Assembly: GCF_000313135.1 (NCBI RefSeq)
Contig: NW_004457380.1
Coordinates: forward strand, 900,843-964,842
DNA length: 64,000 nucleotides
Direction of reading: 5' to 3'
Source: Acanthamoeba castellanii str. Neff
Taxonomy: Eukaryota > Discosea > Longamoebia > Acanthamoebidae
Each line of letters begins with the position of its first letter. The first letter of the stretch is position 1. The notes under the pieces are model-generated. The model was given only the letters and a program-made list of their open reading frames with translations. It was not told the DNA's origin and searched no databases. Shown one piece after another: positions 9,288 to 20,830 of the stretch. The translations under genes were made by a program, and so were the position numbers.

Positions 9288-11777
9288 ATGACGCAGGAGT
9301 ACCGTGTCCTTCCTCAGAAGCATTTCCCGAGAGACCCCACCAATGTCTCCACGGGCGAGCAGCGACACTGGAAGCAGTTCAAGGTAAAAATCGTGATTAA
9401 TCGCCGCCAAATCTCCATCCCCTGCAATCTTCCGCAATTGGCAGATTTACCAGCGATTTTCCTGTAATCCTTTACGTTCGTTCTCTTGTGATGCGATTCA
9501 GTTTCCGGTGCTGATTAAGCAATATGGAGCGGTCACGAGCATCAACTTCTCGCCCGTCTCGCCGCACAACTTTGCCGTGACGAGCAGCAGCCGCGTGCAG
9601 ATCTACAGCTCGGCCAGCCACAAGCCCGTGAAGACCCTCTCGCGCTTCAGGGACGTCGCCTACTCCGCCAGCTACCGAAACGACGGCAAGCTGCTCGTCG
9701 CCGGCGGAGAGGTCCCCGTCGTCCAGATCTTCGACCTGGGCTCCCGTGCCATCCTCCGTTCCCTCAGAGGCCACGAAAGGTGAGCTCTAGTCACCTCCAA
9801 CAGCCACCAACGCCACCGCCATGACACGACACGACACGCACGGCACACGACACGCAATTACTCATTTTGGGTCTCTTCCCTGTTTCGTGCGCCCAGCCCC
9901 GTTCACGTGACCAAGTGGTCGCTGGACAACGTGCACATCTTCTCCTCGTCGGACGACAAGACCGTGCGCTACTGGGATTTGCCCACGGAGAAGGAGATCC
10001 AAATCATGAAGGGCCACCAGGTTCGGCCGATGCCTCTCGCGCGCGTGTGCGGTGGTGTGTGTGTGTACGTGCGTGTGCGGTGGTGTGCGGTTTGGGCTGA
10101 CTGTGGTGGTGCCGGTTGCGCGGGCGGACAGGACTACGTGCGCTGCGGATCGACGGTCGCGTCGAGCCCTGCGTTGTGGATCAGCGGCGGCTACGATCAC
10201 CGAGTCATTTTGTGGGACACCAGGTCGGGCCAGGCCGTCATCAAGATCAACCACGGCCACCCGCTCGAGGCCGTTCTCCCCTTCCCCTCCTCCACTCTCC
10301 TCTTCACTGCCGGTACGACGACCACCTGCAACTTGGCGGCCTCATTTCGTTAACTGTTGGGTGTGTGGTCGTGCAGGCTCTGACAACGAGATCCGAGTCT
10401 GGGACATTCTGGCCGGCGGACGCATGATCCGCTCGGTGTCCAACCACCAAAAGGCCATCACCACCCTCGCATTCAACGTACGACCTGCTGTGCGTGTGCG
10501 TGTGCGTGTGCGTGTGTGTGTGTGCGTCATCGCTGGTGTCGCGCTTGTTGTGTTGTTGACCTGGTTCAACCGCCTGAGCTCACATGAACTCACCGCGCTT
10601 AATGATATAAATGTATATCGCGAGCAGGCTGACGGCTCTCGTCTCATCTCCGGTTCGCTGGATCAACATCTTAAGATTTACGATGTTGTCGATTACTCCG
10701 TCGTGCACACCATCAAATACAACGCTCCCATCCTGTGCTCCGCTCTCTCGGTACCCCTCCCTCCCTCCTCTCTCCTCTCATTGCATCGCACGTCTCATTC
10801 TGATTGTGTGTGTGTGTGTGTCGCACACAGCCCGACAACACGCACCTGGTGACCGGTCTGAGCGATGGCATGCTCTCGATTCGCCATCGCCCCCAGAAGC
10901 CGTCGGAGCGCACGCAGGCGCTGGCCAAGAAGGACTCGCTCCAGGGCGGGTCGCACCGAGCCTTCCTGCGGGCCAAGCGCTTCGCTCATGTTCGTCCCTC
11001 CCCCCACCCCTCGTCGCCCATTGCGTAAAGGCGTTCGAGACTTGTCGCTCACTGGCTAACGCGACTTGCTTCGTTCTCCTCCAGAATGACCACGTCGTGT
11101 ATAAGGTGTCGAAGAAGAAGATGGTCCGAGCGGACCACTTCATGCGAGCCTTCCGCTACAAGGACGCCCTGGACGACGTGCTCAAGGTACGCATGCACTA
11201 TTTTTCTTCTTTATTGATAAGCAGTTATACTTTTTTATGCGCATAAATTGAAGAATTTAGTTGGTTACTTATTCTTTTTGTTTTGTTTGGTTTTATTTTT
11301 TCTTTCATGCAGATGAACACCAAGAAGATCTACCCGCTGCTCGAGGAGTTGGCGCACAGGAAGGCGCTGGGCCGCGCCCTCGCCGGAAGGAATGACGACG
11401 CGCTGTCGCCCATCCTGATCTACGTCTTGGCCAACATCACCAAGCCCCAGTACTCCCCGCTGCTCATCAAGATCGCCCACATCATCCTCAGTACGTAGAA
11501 CCACTCGCTGTGCGTGTGCGTGTGCGTTTCCGTTTCCGTTTCCTGGTCGGCCGTATCTCACTCAACACATCACGCGCACGCACACATGCATGCAGACATC
11601 TACAGCGATGTGGCGGGTCAGTCTGCCATGATCTCCGACCTGCTGCGCAAGCTCCTGCTCAAGGTGAGGAAGGAGATCAACTTCCAGGAGCAGAGTCTGC
11701 GACTCCTGGGCACGCTCGACATGCTCATCAACTCCGCAGTCGCTGCTGCCGCCTTGCCCGCGCCTCTCTCCGCATAA
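9288..11777 (+). CDS. UTP15: U3 snoRNP small-subunit processome protein UTP15
   Basis: UTP15 is a WD40 protein of the t-UTP/UtpA subcomplex that starts pre-18S rRNA processing in the nucleolus. Ten exons (9288-9383, 9502-9779, 9897-10020, 10132-10312, 10377-10477, 10628-10750, 10831-10989, 11085-11186, 11313-11490, 11596-11777) join in frame to 507 residues, close to the usual ~510-520. The N-terminus carries the family's short lead-in (YRVLPQKHFPRDP), followed by about seven WD40 blades with motifs such as DKTVRYWD, DHRVILWD, NEIRVWD and DQHLKIYD. After the propeller comes the basic KVSKKKMVRADHFMRAFRYK and a helical C-terminal domain (ALSPILIYVLANI) typical of UTP15. Several introns carry (GTGCGT)n and the gcggtggtgtg motif. 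Confidence 0.93.
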
Positions 11778-12410
11778 TGCTCTCTTCCTCCCCACTTCTG
11801 GAACGTTTCCCCTCTCCTCCTGGCTTCTCATCCCCCTCCTCTCTCTCTCTCTTCTCCTTGTCTCTGCCCCAACTGCGGTTATGCTGTTTTTACACCAACA
11901 TTATTTATTATGAGAATAAACAAACAGGACTATTTGCCAAGGCTTCAATAGGGCTGTGGGGACCAGACAGGCCAGAGGGACCTGTCTGTTTTGGAGGTAC
12001 CTCTGATGCTGCAGGTTTAGCCTTCATAGTTTGCATTCCTTTCCTATTACTGACCAGGAGCGCAGAAAAGGTGCGGGAATGCTGGGTATGGCTGGCAGTC
12101 AGCTGTTCACAAGACAGCGAACAATCTTGGCCGCTCCGATTGGCACGCCACCCACGCCCTAAATCTGTCACACCGGTTCGCTTACACACCTCCATAGTGA
12201 CTCCGTTCAACGAGCATCATCATCGTCATCTTCTCCCTCTCGATCTCTTTTTTCCTCTTTCACATCATCTTCGCTGCCAAGCGCCCTCATATGGACAGGA
12301 AGCTTCGCTAAAACGATTCATCGAACAAGCAGAGGGGCACGAGAAGATATATAGAAGAAGGCGGTCATCAAGGTAAACAAGTTGATAGATCAAAGCTGAA
12401 GAAAGGCGAA
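11778..12410. other. intergenic, no gene seen
   Basis: The first half contains the UTP15 3' end region. The middle (11930-12110) is of different texture, with a small hairpin (ccagacagg / cctgtctg at about 11963-11990). The end contains the leader of the RhoGEF. No coding signal is supported. Confidence 0.4.
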
Positions 12411-15400
12411 ATGTCATCAGACAGCGACGATATCGTCGTGACGCTCGAGGAGGATGGGGAGGAGAGCTACCGCTCCCTCTGCGCCGTCGACGAGGTCAGC
12501 CCAGCCATCCACCCGGGCAAGGCCCGTGTCGCGGGGATCCCGATCCCGCTGAAGCGCAGCGAGGGGGCGCGAAGCGAGGACGACCACTCGGCTCGGTTCT
12601 CGTCGTCGCCCACGACCGACGACGACGAGAGCGGGAGCAGCACGCGCAGCCGCAGCAGCAACAACAACAGCAACAGCGGGAGCGAAATCAGCGGCGGCGG
12701 AACGCCGGGCCGCAAAGCGAGCCTGGCGACCGACGGCGTGGAAGCCCGAGTCTTTGCCTCGGAGGCCGAACACAAGGCCTACAAGCGGATGAAGGCCCTC
12801 GAGGAGATCATCGAAACCGAGCGCGCCTACGTCAAATCGCTGGAGATCGTGAACAAGGTTTGATTCCACTCTTCTCCTTTTAGATCTATGATGGACTCAT
12901 CATTCTCATCACCACCTCTCTCATTTCTTTTTGATGTTGTTGCAGTACTACCTCCAACCGCTGAAGAAAATCCTGACGCCTGACGAGATTGGGCAGATCT
13001 TCATCAACCTCCCCACCCTCCTCACGGTCAACAAGACCCTCTTGGCCCAGCTCGAGGAGCGATACCTGCTCGGCTCAGACTGTTGCCTGGGCGATGTTTT
13101 CCTCACCACGGTACGCGCCATGAGCGGTGGCAGGCCACTCCCACATTTCATTGGGGGGGGGCGGTTGGCTGAACCTTCTCGTTGGCTTGGTGGCATAGGC
13201 GGACTACCTCAAGTTCTACACCACCTACACGATCAAGCACACCGATGCGCTGGTGGTGGTGCGTCAGCTCAAACAGCGCAACGTCTACTTCAGCCCGTTT
13301 TTGAAAGTACACCTTCGCTCATGCCCCCTTTCCTCACTTGTTCGAGTGCTATGTCGCCTCGTAGGCTCGCGCGTGAGCTCACACACCTTCTTCTTCATCA
13401 TCTTTCCTTGCGTGGTGACCCATCGCAGAAAATGCAAATGGAGCCGCAGTGTCAGAACACCTATTTAACCTCCTTCCTCATCAAGCCTGTACAGCGCATC
13501 TGTAAATATCCATTGCTCATCAGGGTATGTGCGCCGTGGGTCCTCTCTGTGAACTCCTGTAAAACAGTTAAGGCATTATGATGAATGTTGGTGGGCTCAC
13601 TCGTTGTGTTTCTCTCTCTCTCTTCCACCCGACAGGAACTCATCAAGTACACACCCGAGGGGCACAATGACCTGGAGGACCTCCGCGCCGCGCTAGACAA
13701 GGTCAACAGCGTGGCTGAGCACCTCAACAAGCACCACCTCAAAGCTCAGAACATCAGTAAGATGATGGAGATCCAATACTCGCTCACGGGCATCGGCAAG
13801 GTACACCAACACGCCTCCCCTCGCATCGACAAACAATCATGTTGGTCTGTACAACTTGCTGACATTATCATCGTCATCATCTTCATCTTCTTCATCATCA
13901 GCGAACACTTCTGGAGCCGCGGCGGGTGTTCAAGGTGGAGGCCGACCTCAACCTGTCGAAGAGCCTGCACAGGAAGGGGGTCCGGAAGTTTTTCCTCTTC
14001 AACGACCTGCTGATCATCGCCAAGATCAAGAAGGAGTACCGACAAAAGGAAAAGGAGGACCAGCAGGGCGACGGCAGCCATTCGCCACGAAAGGGTAGAA
14101 AACCACCACCCAACAATCAATCAAACAATCAATCAAGCAAAATCAATCAAACAAACAAACAATCAAACAACACACTGCTTGTGATGTCACGCTGATTGCT
14201 TGGCTGTGTGGCGCTCTCAGGTATTTATGAGGTGAAGGTGTGGCTTCCGTTGACGCTGGTGCTGATTCGAGACATCGAGGACACGCCAGGTAATCAATCC
14301 TCTCCTGCACTGCCTGTGATGGTGTGTAATTGTCGGGCCGATGACTGATGAACGTACACCTCGATTCAGCTACCAAGAACGTGTTCGAGCTGTGGGAGGA
14401 GAAGGACACGACGGTGAAGGAGGCCAAGAAGGCCAAGAGCAAGAACTGGGTCGTCTACGCCAAGTCGCCCGAAGAGAAGGCGAAGTAGATCAGCTCCATC
14501 GAGAAGTACAAGAGGAAGCTCGAAGCCGAAAACGAACCGGCGTCACCCGACGATAACGGTAACGGTACGACAATCGCACACACCGCACACAATACGCAAC
14601 TCGCACCCCCGCATACGCAGCGGCGTGAACTGAATGGCTTATCTCTGGCGCTGGCGGGCGCGGCGACACTTCAGGCAAAACGTTGGATACCTCGAAGTCG
14701 CTGAAGATGCCGCGATCCAAGTCCTCGCGACAGCTCCAGCGCGGGACGCTCAAGATAATCAGCCTCGACGTCAAGCAGGACAAGTCAGCGTCGCTCGGCA
14801 GCAGCGGTATGTCATCACAGCCCAGTCCGTCTTCCTCGGACTTCCCGCCGTGGAATCGGCCATCGCCGGCACTGCTCACGCGCGTAGAACCGAGACGCGG
14901 CACCGTAGGTGAAATCGCCCAGCACTCCAAAGTCAAGACCAATCGGGAAGTCGTACGACCACCGCCAACAACAACCCCTTATTGAGGATTTATAATTGTC
15001 ATCTGCTCATCATGATGTGGAGCAGACGCAAGAAGGTGAACTCGGCCTGTCGCCTCGAGGGCGAGGGCTGAGCACGAAGGAGAGCCCGGCGGCCCGCAAG
15101 GGCATCGACCTCAACATCCACAGCCAGCCGGTTCCTTCACCGGCCTCATCGCCGGCGCTGTTGGGCGCCACCAACGGCTCGCGCTTCTCGGCCCTCTCGG
15201 GCTCGCACCAGAGCCTTCCCGGCAGCAACTGGGTCTCGTCGTCGCCCGGCTCCAGCACCTTCGCGCCTCTCTCCTCCTCTTCGGTGGCCTCACCACCAGA
15301 GTCGCCGCGCTCGGGCTTCGGCCTGGGCGGCTCGGCCGTCTCCGCCGGTATCGGGACGTCGCCGGCGCCGCGACGCAAGAGCCGGCGGCTGTCGGCCGCG

Positions 15401-16027
15401 ACGCCGATGTCGCCCTCCGGCGCGCACGGCGGCCTGATCGTGCCCACTTCAGGGTCGCTGTCGGCCAACAGTCTCCCCAGCACCCCAACGTCGCGTCGGT
15501 TCCGCCTCTTCGGCGGCGGCAAGGCCTCCGACAGCGGCGAAGAAGACAACATCGGCCCGAGCAAGGCCTCACCGACCGCAACGTCGGCCCTGCAGGCTCA
15601 GTTGTCGGCGCGAGGGGACGGCGATGCTGACAGCGGCGGCGAGGAGGAGTCGGCTGAGGGCTCGGGCTCGAGCCGGCGGCGCGGGCTCAGCTTCACCCGA
15701 CGAAGCAAGAGGACGGAGGTCTCCAAGGTCCAAGACGACTCAGAAGAGGAGAAAGAGAAGGAGAAGGAAAAGGATAACAGGGCGAGCAAGATGAAGCGTA
15801 GCGGGAGCTTCGTGGTGCTCAGCAGCCGGCTGGACAAGAAGACGGGCGAGAGCGGCAGGAAGCTCTCGGGCAAGGATGATTCGGAGACGAAGCCGGCCTC
15901 GGGCAGCGGCAAGGTGCGGAAGCGATCGGAAGGTGACGCTGCGGCCGCGGCGGCCGCGAAGGCGCCGCTCTCATTCGGGAGCGAGGGCTTAGGCTCTCTT
16001 GACGAAGACGACAACGATGAACACTGA
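12411..16027 (+). CDS. Rho guanine-nucleotide exchange factor (DH-PH), with in-frame TAG
   Basis: Activator of Rho/Rac GTPases. Ten exons (12411-12857, 12946-13110, 13199-13306, 13429-13524, 13636-13800, 13902-14094, 14221-14289, 14370-14564, 14675-14952, 15023-16027) give 906 residues if the stop is read through. Residues 1-115 are low-complexity acidic/Ser. The DH domain follows: it begins LEEIIETERAYVKSLEIV and contains FLIKPVQRICKYPLLIR, the DH signature helix. The PH domain runs from LLEPRRVFKVEADL through FFLFNDLLIIAKIKK to KNWVVYAKSPEEKAK. At 14486-14488 a TAG occupies exactly the place of the near-invariant PH C-terminal helix Trp (next residues ISSIEKYKRK), and the frame then stays open over 450 codons of Ser-rich tail. 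Exon frames close on both sides of it. The TAG is a sequence error, an allele or a truncation of the product. Confidence 0.85.
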
Positions 16028-16347
16028 GAGGGCAACGAAGCAAGAAGAGATCTTAGGCAGCAGCTCCCTCGTGAGGGAGCAATGCAATTGTACATTTAAG
16101 TTTTGGTACAACCACGACCCTGCAACCAACAAGACCACACCCGAGTTGTTGGGTTTCAGGCTTTTTCTTGGAACCCCCACTCCACAAATCTTCCGTTTTG
16201 GCCCAGGCCTCCATCCGATCTTCCCCCTCTTGCAACACCGCACAGGTTCGCCCAGCTTATGTGGCCACATGTAGATTGATAGGATTGATAGGATTTGATT
16301 TCCCTTCTCACGATTTACAAATGCAGATAGAATTGAACAGGTATAGC
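16028..16347. other. intergenic, no gene seen
   Basis: A 320-bp tandem gap between the RhoGEF stop and the next forward gene. It presumably holds the RhoGEF 3' UTR and a compact promoter; nothing else recognisable. Confidence 0.4.
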
Positions 16348-16771
16348 ATGGCAGGCGAACAACAACAACCTGGCGCGCCCACCCCCTCGGCTGGGGCACT
16401 GAAGACCGGAGGGCGGGCTGACACTGCGCAGCAGGCCAAGCAGCCGCGGCAGTCTGACCGTGAGGACTGCATTCCGTGCCACCTCGCCAGCGGAGGCATG
16501 ATGACCATCGCTGGTCTCTACAGCCTCGTCGGCGCACGACGTGGCACCGATCTCCTCGGTCAGAAAGGTAGGGCTCGCCGTGTCGTGCGATGCGTGTGTA
16601 TTGTGCGTGTGGCGTCGACTGGGCACTCACCTCGTCTTGGCAGTGACGTCCAAGGGTTGGCTGGGCTTCGTGGGAAGCTGCTTGACGGTGGGCGGCCTGT
16701 TCTTTGCGGCGCAGCCATGGCTCAACCCCTACCTCCCCTCGTCCTTGCAATCCGAACGTCTCAAGAAGTGA
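16348..16771 (+). CDS. DMAC1/TMEM261-like small membrane protein (DUF4536)
   Basis: 115 residues from two exons (16348-16567 and 16644-16771; phase-1 intron). The first ~40 residues are Gln/Pro/Ala-rich. The core starts DCIPCHLASGGMMTIAGLYS, with a Cys-x2-Cys pair directly before a first membrane segment. A second hydrophobic segment follows (GWLGFVGSCLTVGGLFFA), then a short tail. The DC(I/L)PC plus two-helix layout is that of the TMEM261/DMAC1 family of mitochondrial inner-membrane proteins that assist assembly of the complex I distal arm. The family call rests on this short motif and size. An in-frame ATG at 16321 would add nine residues. Confidence 0.65.
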
Positions 16772-17580
16772 TTCCTCTACGACTTGCACCACCTTGAAGG
16801 GAACTCGCTCCTGGTCGTTTTAACTCCACGGATGATGAAGTCCTGGCTGGGTACAGGGACGCTGCACCACCCTACGTTCTTGAGCTTGCCAGAGAGTCGC
16901 TACTCGGGTGCGGACGAAGTTGTCGTACCTCCGAGGCGGTGGCAGGCTCTAGCCTGACACGACCAACAAGAGGACTGATAAGAGGCTTCCACACGAGCAG
17001 TCCACTACACAAAGGGAGTACTGACGGTGAACAGTTCCCTCCTCCTTGAACACTCTCAAGTTTTAGGGTTGGTCGGGCTTGAAAGCGATTGGGCGCGAAA
17101 AGCGTGTCCCTTGCCTCTTTAGTGGGCGCAGGCGCGGTGCTGGTGAAGTCCAAAAGGAGGAAACCGAGTACGAGCGAGAAGGAGGTAAACGCTTCGCTGG
17201 TGGCCGCTGCTCGCTACCTCCTACTTGAAGCTCGCGCCATCTACAAGCAATCTTTGCGCCCCGAGGGTCGTTCGATCTGTTCAGAACAGGAGTTGCTGTG
17301 CGGCTGTAAAGGTCCGGTAGGTGTTTCTTTTTCCTCTCCACCACAGCTCTTAGGTTGGATCCGATCAACCTCTTCTTGGCTCGGCTGAACGCACACGGCA
17401 GCAACGAATTTCCTTTCGGAATCATTCGCAGTCAATCCCAAACCCTCAAATTTCCACCCCGCAAGATGAGGATCACGAACGAGGCCCCCTCACGAACCTC
17501 CTTCCAGACGTGCCAAGCAACAAGTTCGAGATTACTCGCGAGATTGAAAGACTGATACCTCGCTTACATCACAGAGCAAC
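16772..17580. other. unassigned ~800 bp, possible unrecognised exon(s)
   Basis: No gene model is convincing. The most protein-like piece is a forward open frame at about 17089-17388 (SEKEVNASLVAAARYLLLEA, then RAIYKQSLRPEGRS). It might be a small gene or an upstream exon of the SET gene. Reverse frames of similar length are basic and Ser-rich and look like shadows. Confidence 0.25.
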
Positions 17581-20500
17581 ATGGAGAGCCGGAGGCCCAG
17601 CCGCGTTCGTAAATTGACACAAAAGATGAGCGATTTCGCCAAGGATGAAGAGGCCTCCTCCCTCCTTCAGCTGTTAGATGGACGGCTCCGCCTCGGGACA
17701 GAACCAGACGCAGTCGTCAAGGAAGAACGGAACTTGTCCAAGGTGAGCGAGACCGCTACGGCGCTGCGGCGTAGTGGCGGACGAGCAGCCGCGCAGCGCG
17801 AGCACAGGGAAGACGAAGGAGAGGAGGAAAGGGCAGACTGGGACCAGTTTCAAGTCCACCCGCTCGACCGAGGCAAAGCGCCCAGCCACCCTAAGCCCAA
17901 GCGCGACCAGAGCCGAGCCATGGGAGACGCACCCCCCTCCACCACGAGCAGCGTCGACAGCCGCCAAGCCCTCATCGATCAGTCCATCAAGCAGCACCGA
18001 CAGGTACCCTTTTTCGAAAGGCCTCCGGCCTCCTTTGCCTCTAATCACCAACAGCTGCGAGTAGACTAACTCCGCGACATCCGGCGTGCAGTTGTTCTTT
18101 GGCGTGCCTGTGTCGATGCAGGAGGAGAGCTTCTTGTCGCTGGCCGCGATCTCTTGCTTCTTTGCGGACTCCGACGACGACGAGGGAGCCAGGACAAAGA
18201 CCAAGGAGCGGCGCGGCCGAGCATTCATGGCCGACTCTGACGACTCGGAAGACGGCAGGCTGCGACTCAGCCGCAGTGCAGGCAAGCGGAACCGCCAGCG
18301 CGACAAGCTCCCACACGACGATGTGAGTTTGTCGAAGACCAGCGCAGACCAGGGAGGAAGGAAGAGGAGCTTCAGCGATGTCAGCGCAAATGATCACACG
18401 GTGAAGGGAAAGGCCTCTAGGCGGAGCACGAGCGGAGCGCCAGCGCCGGCCGAGCAGAAGAGAAAAGAGAAGAAAGACAAGAAGAGAGACAAGAAGAAGG
18501 CCGATAAAAGTAAGCGACACAAAGCCGGCAAGGTATGGGCGCTCGACAACCTGCCGGAGCTGCCGGGTCTGGAGTACATCAAGGCCAACCTCTATAAGTA
18601 CCCTCTCCTACGCCTTCTCCCTTTTCGCTTGGCCCAGTCCAACCTTAAACGTCAATCGCAGGTGCAGGAAGCCCAAGCTGGAGCGAGCTATGGGGTGCGA
18701 GTGCAAAGAGCGTTGCTTGTCTTGCCCGTGCCGGTACGCTCGCTCAACGCTCACTGCCCAGTGATTTACCACCAACCTTCTGCACGTCCGCCCACTAGTG
18801 GTGCTCAGATGGAGTGCTGCCACAGCAGCTCAGCCGAAGACCCCTGTAAGTGCTCAGGTACGTCTCAAAACTGGTGGCTTTCTTTATTACAAGTGGACTG
18901 TCAGAGGCCTTACCGTGTCCGTTTCAGCCAAGTGCAAGAACCAACGGCTGACGAAGGGAAAGGTTGCTCCCATCGCGGTGGTGAAGACAACGAAGAAGGT
19001 ATGCTGTTCTGCCTTAGCACGGACACCGCAGCCACATTCGTTACACCAAAGCGACTCACAAGCCTGATCTTGCGACAGGGTTATGGTGTGATTGCGGATG
19101 CCACCATCAAGCCTCGTTCGCTCATCATCGAGTATGTGGGAGAGGTACGTGGAAACAGCGCCGTATTGGTACGACTCAATGCCCAACTGTCCGCTGACCG
19201 GAAGTTCATGTGCTAGGTCATCTCCGAAACCGAGAAGAATCGTCGGATGAAGCGGAGGGACGATGACGGCAACTGCTACTTCATGGAGCTCTACTCGCAA
19301 AAGGTCTCCATGCAAAGAAGATCTTTGTACGTTCTTTTTGAGTAGCTTTCATCCTTATCGCCTCGGCGCTCTTATCAGAATGACTGACGACACGCCGACG
19401 CAGCCCTAAGCGACCGACCAGCGGTGGAGAGGTCAAAGACTCACCTGAACCCGAGGACTCGAAGGAAGACCGCGAGAGCGGCAAGGCCAAGAAGAAGAAG
19501 AAGTCCAAGCCAAGGACCGAGGAGGAGATCCGGGACAGGAAGAGCCGGAAGGGTCTCAAGCTAGCCTGCAGCAACTGCCGCATGTCTCATCTTGCCTGCT
19601 CGCACGAGACCCCGTGCAGCCGCTGTGTAGAAAAGGTGTGAGCCCAACCCTCTCGCCCCTTTGTGGGCGTCATCGTAGCGCAAGCCAAGAACTCACGCTT
19701 GCGATGAATGTTGGCACAGGGAATGGCCGATTCGTGCGTATTCATTCCGAAACGTCGCAGGCGCACCTACCAACAAATCGAGGAGGACAAACGCAAGGAG
19801 CGAGAGAAGGAAAAGAAGAAGCGCGCACGGGAGAAGAAGAAGCCGGCCAGCGCCAAGGAGGCCGTGGCCGAAAGCAAGGCGGAGCGGGCTGCTTCAGATG
19901 ACGAAGAGAATGAAGCGATGAACGTCGATGCGCCGGAGGAGAAGAGCCGCGCCGATGGAGACGCGGACAAATCGGTAGACGAGCCCATCAAGACGAAGAG
20001 CGAAGCCGTAGACGATATCAACGACGAAGGCAGCGAAGAGGAAGCACTGGCGCAGCTGCTCTGCGCGATGCCCACGCGGGTCGGACTGTTCGGCGGCGCC
20101 ACCGATAGCGATGGCATGGCCACGAGTGGCCAGGAGCGTGGAGCTCCCCGCGCCAAGGGCAACGACGATGGCGAGGATGAGTACAAGGACGAGGGAGAGG
20201 ACTACGCTGACTCAGATGACTACGAGAGCACTGGCGACGAGGAAGATGGCGAGTCGAGCCGTACCGATGGAGGTGTCAAAGCCGGCGCCATGATCAGGAG
20301 GTGGTACATCGACGCTGCGGAGAAAGGCAACGCGGCCCGCTTCATCAACCACTCCTGCCAGCCGAACTGTGTCGTTGAGCGGTGCGTGACCACCCACTCA
20401 AGACCATGCCTATCAAACGCGTATTCACGTGCCGAGCGTGGTGGGGTTTAGGTGGCAATGCGGTGAGCAGATGCGCTTGGGCATCTTCGCTGCGGTCAAG

Positions 20501-20718
20501 ATCAAGAAAGGGGAAGAGATCACCTACGACTATGCATTTCAGTACGACTACGCCGAGTACGTTGGTGGTGGCGCACATCCTTGCCTCGGTCCCTTCGTTT
20601 CTGATCAACCTTTTTGTGCCCCCTTCTTCGCTTTCCTCCTGACAGGCGCGACAACAACAAGAAGGGCAAGAGGCGCGAGTGTCACTGCGGTGCTGCAGAG
20701 TGCGTGGGCAAAATTTGA
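17581..20718 (+). CDS. AWS-SET-postSET histone lysine methyltransferase with inserted Zn2Cys6 domain
   Basis: Eleven exons (17581-18003, 18092-18597, 18662-18733, 18799-18845, 18928-18998, 19079-19144, 19217-19326, 19404-19635, 19720-20381, 20452-20556, 20646-20718) join to 788 residues. Residues ~1-300 are charged and disordered. An AWS zinc domain follows (GCECKERCLSCPCR ... CCHSSS ... KCKNQR). The SET domain opens with GYGVIADATI and IIEYVGEVISETEKNRRMKR, reaches CYFMELYSQ at about residue 430, and is then interrupted by about 265 residues. SET resumes as WYIDAAEKGNAARFINHSCQ-PNC, then MRLGIFAAVKIKKGEEITYD; ECHCGAAECVGKI* is a post-SET. The AWS/SET/post-SET order is that of the SET2/ASH1/NSD group (H3K36-type). 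The insert holds a fungal-type Zn2Cys6 motif, CSNCRMSHLACSHETPCSRC...C (C-x2-C-x6-C-x5-C-x2-C-x8-C), then a Lys/Glu-rich run and an acidic stretch. All SET catalytic motifs (NHSC, the YDY after EEIT) are intact, so activity is expected. The substrate is inference. Confidence 0.88.
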
Positions 20719-20830
20719 AGCTTTCGCACCATGCGCATACTCAAGACTCGTGGTGTGTACGCAGTTGTATTGGAATATTAACAATCAAGTGGAGTGTAAG
20801 AGTGCGTATGTGTGGAGGTGCTTCTTCTTC

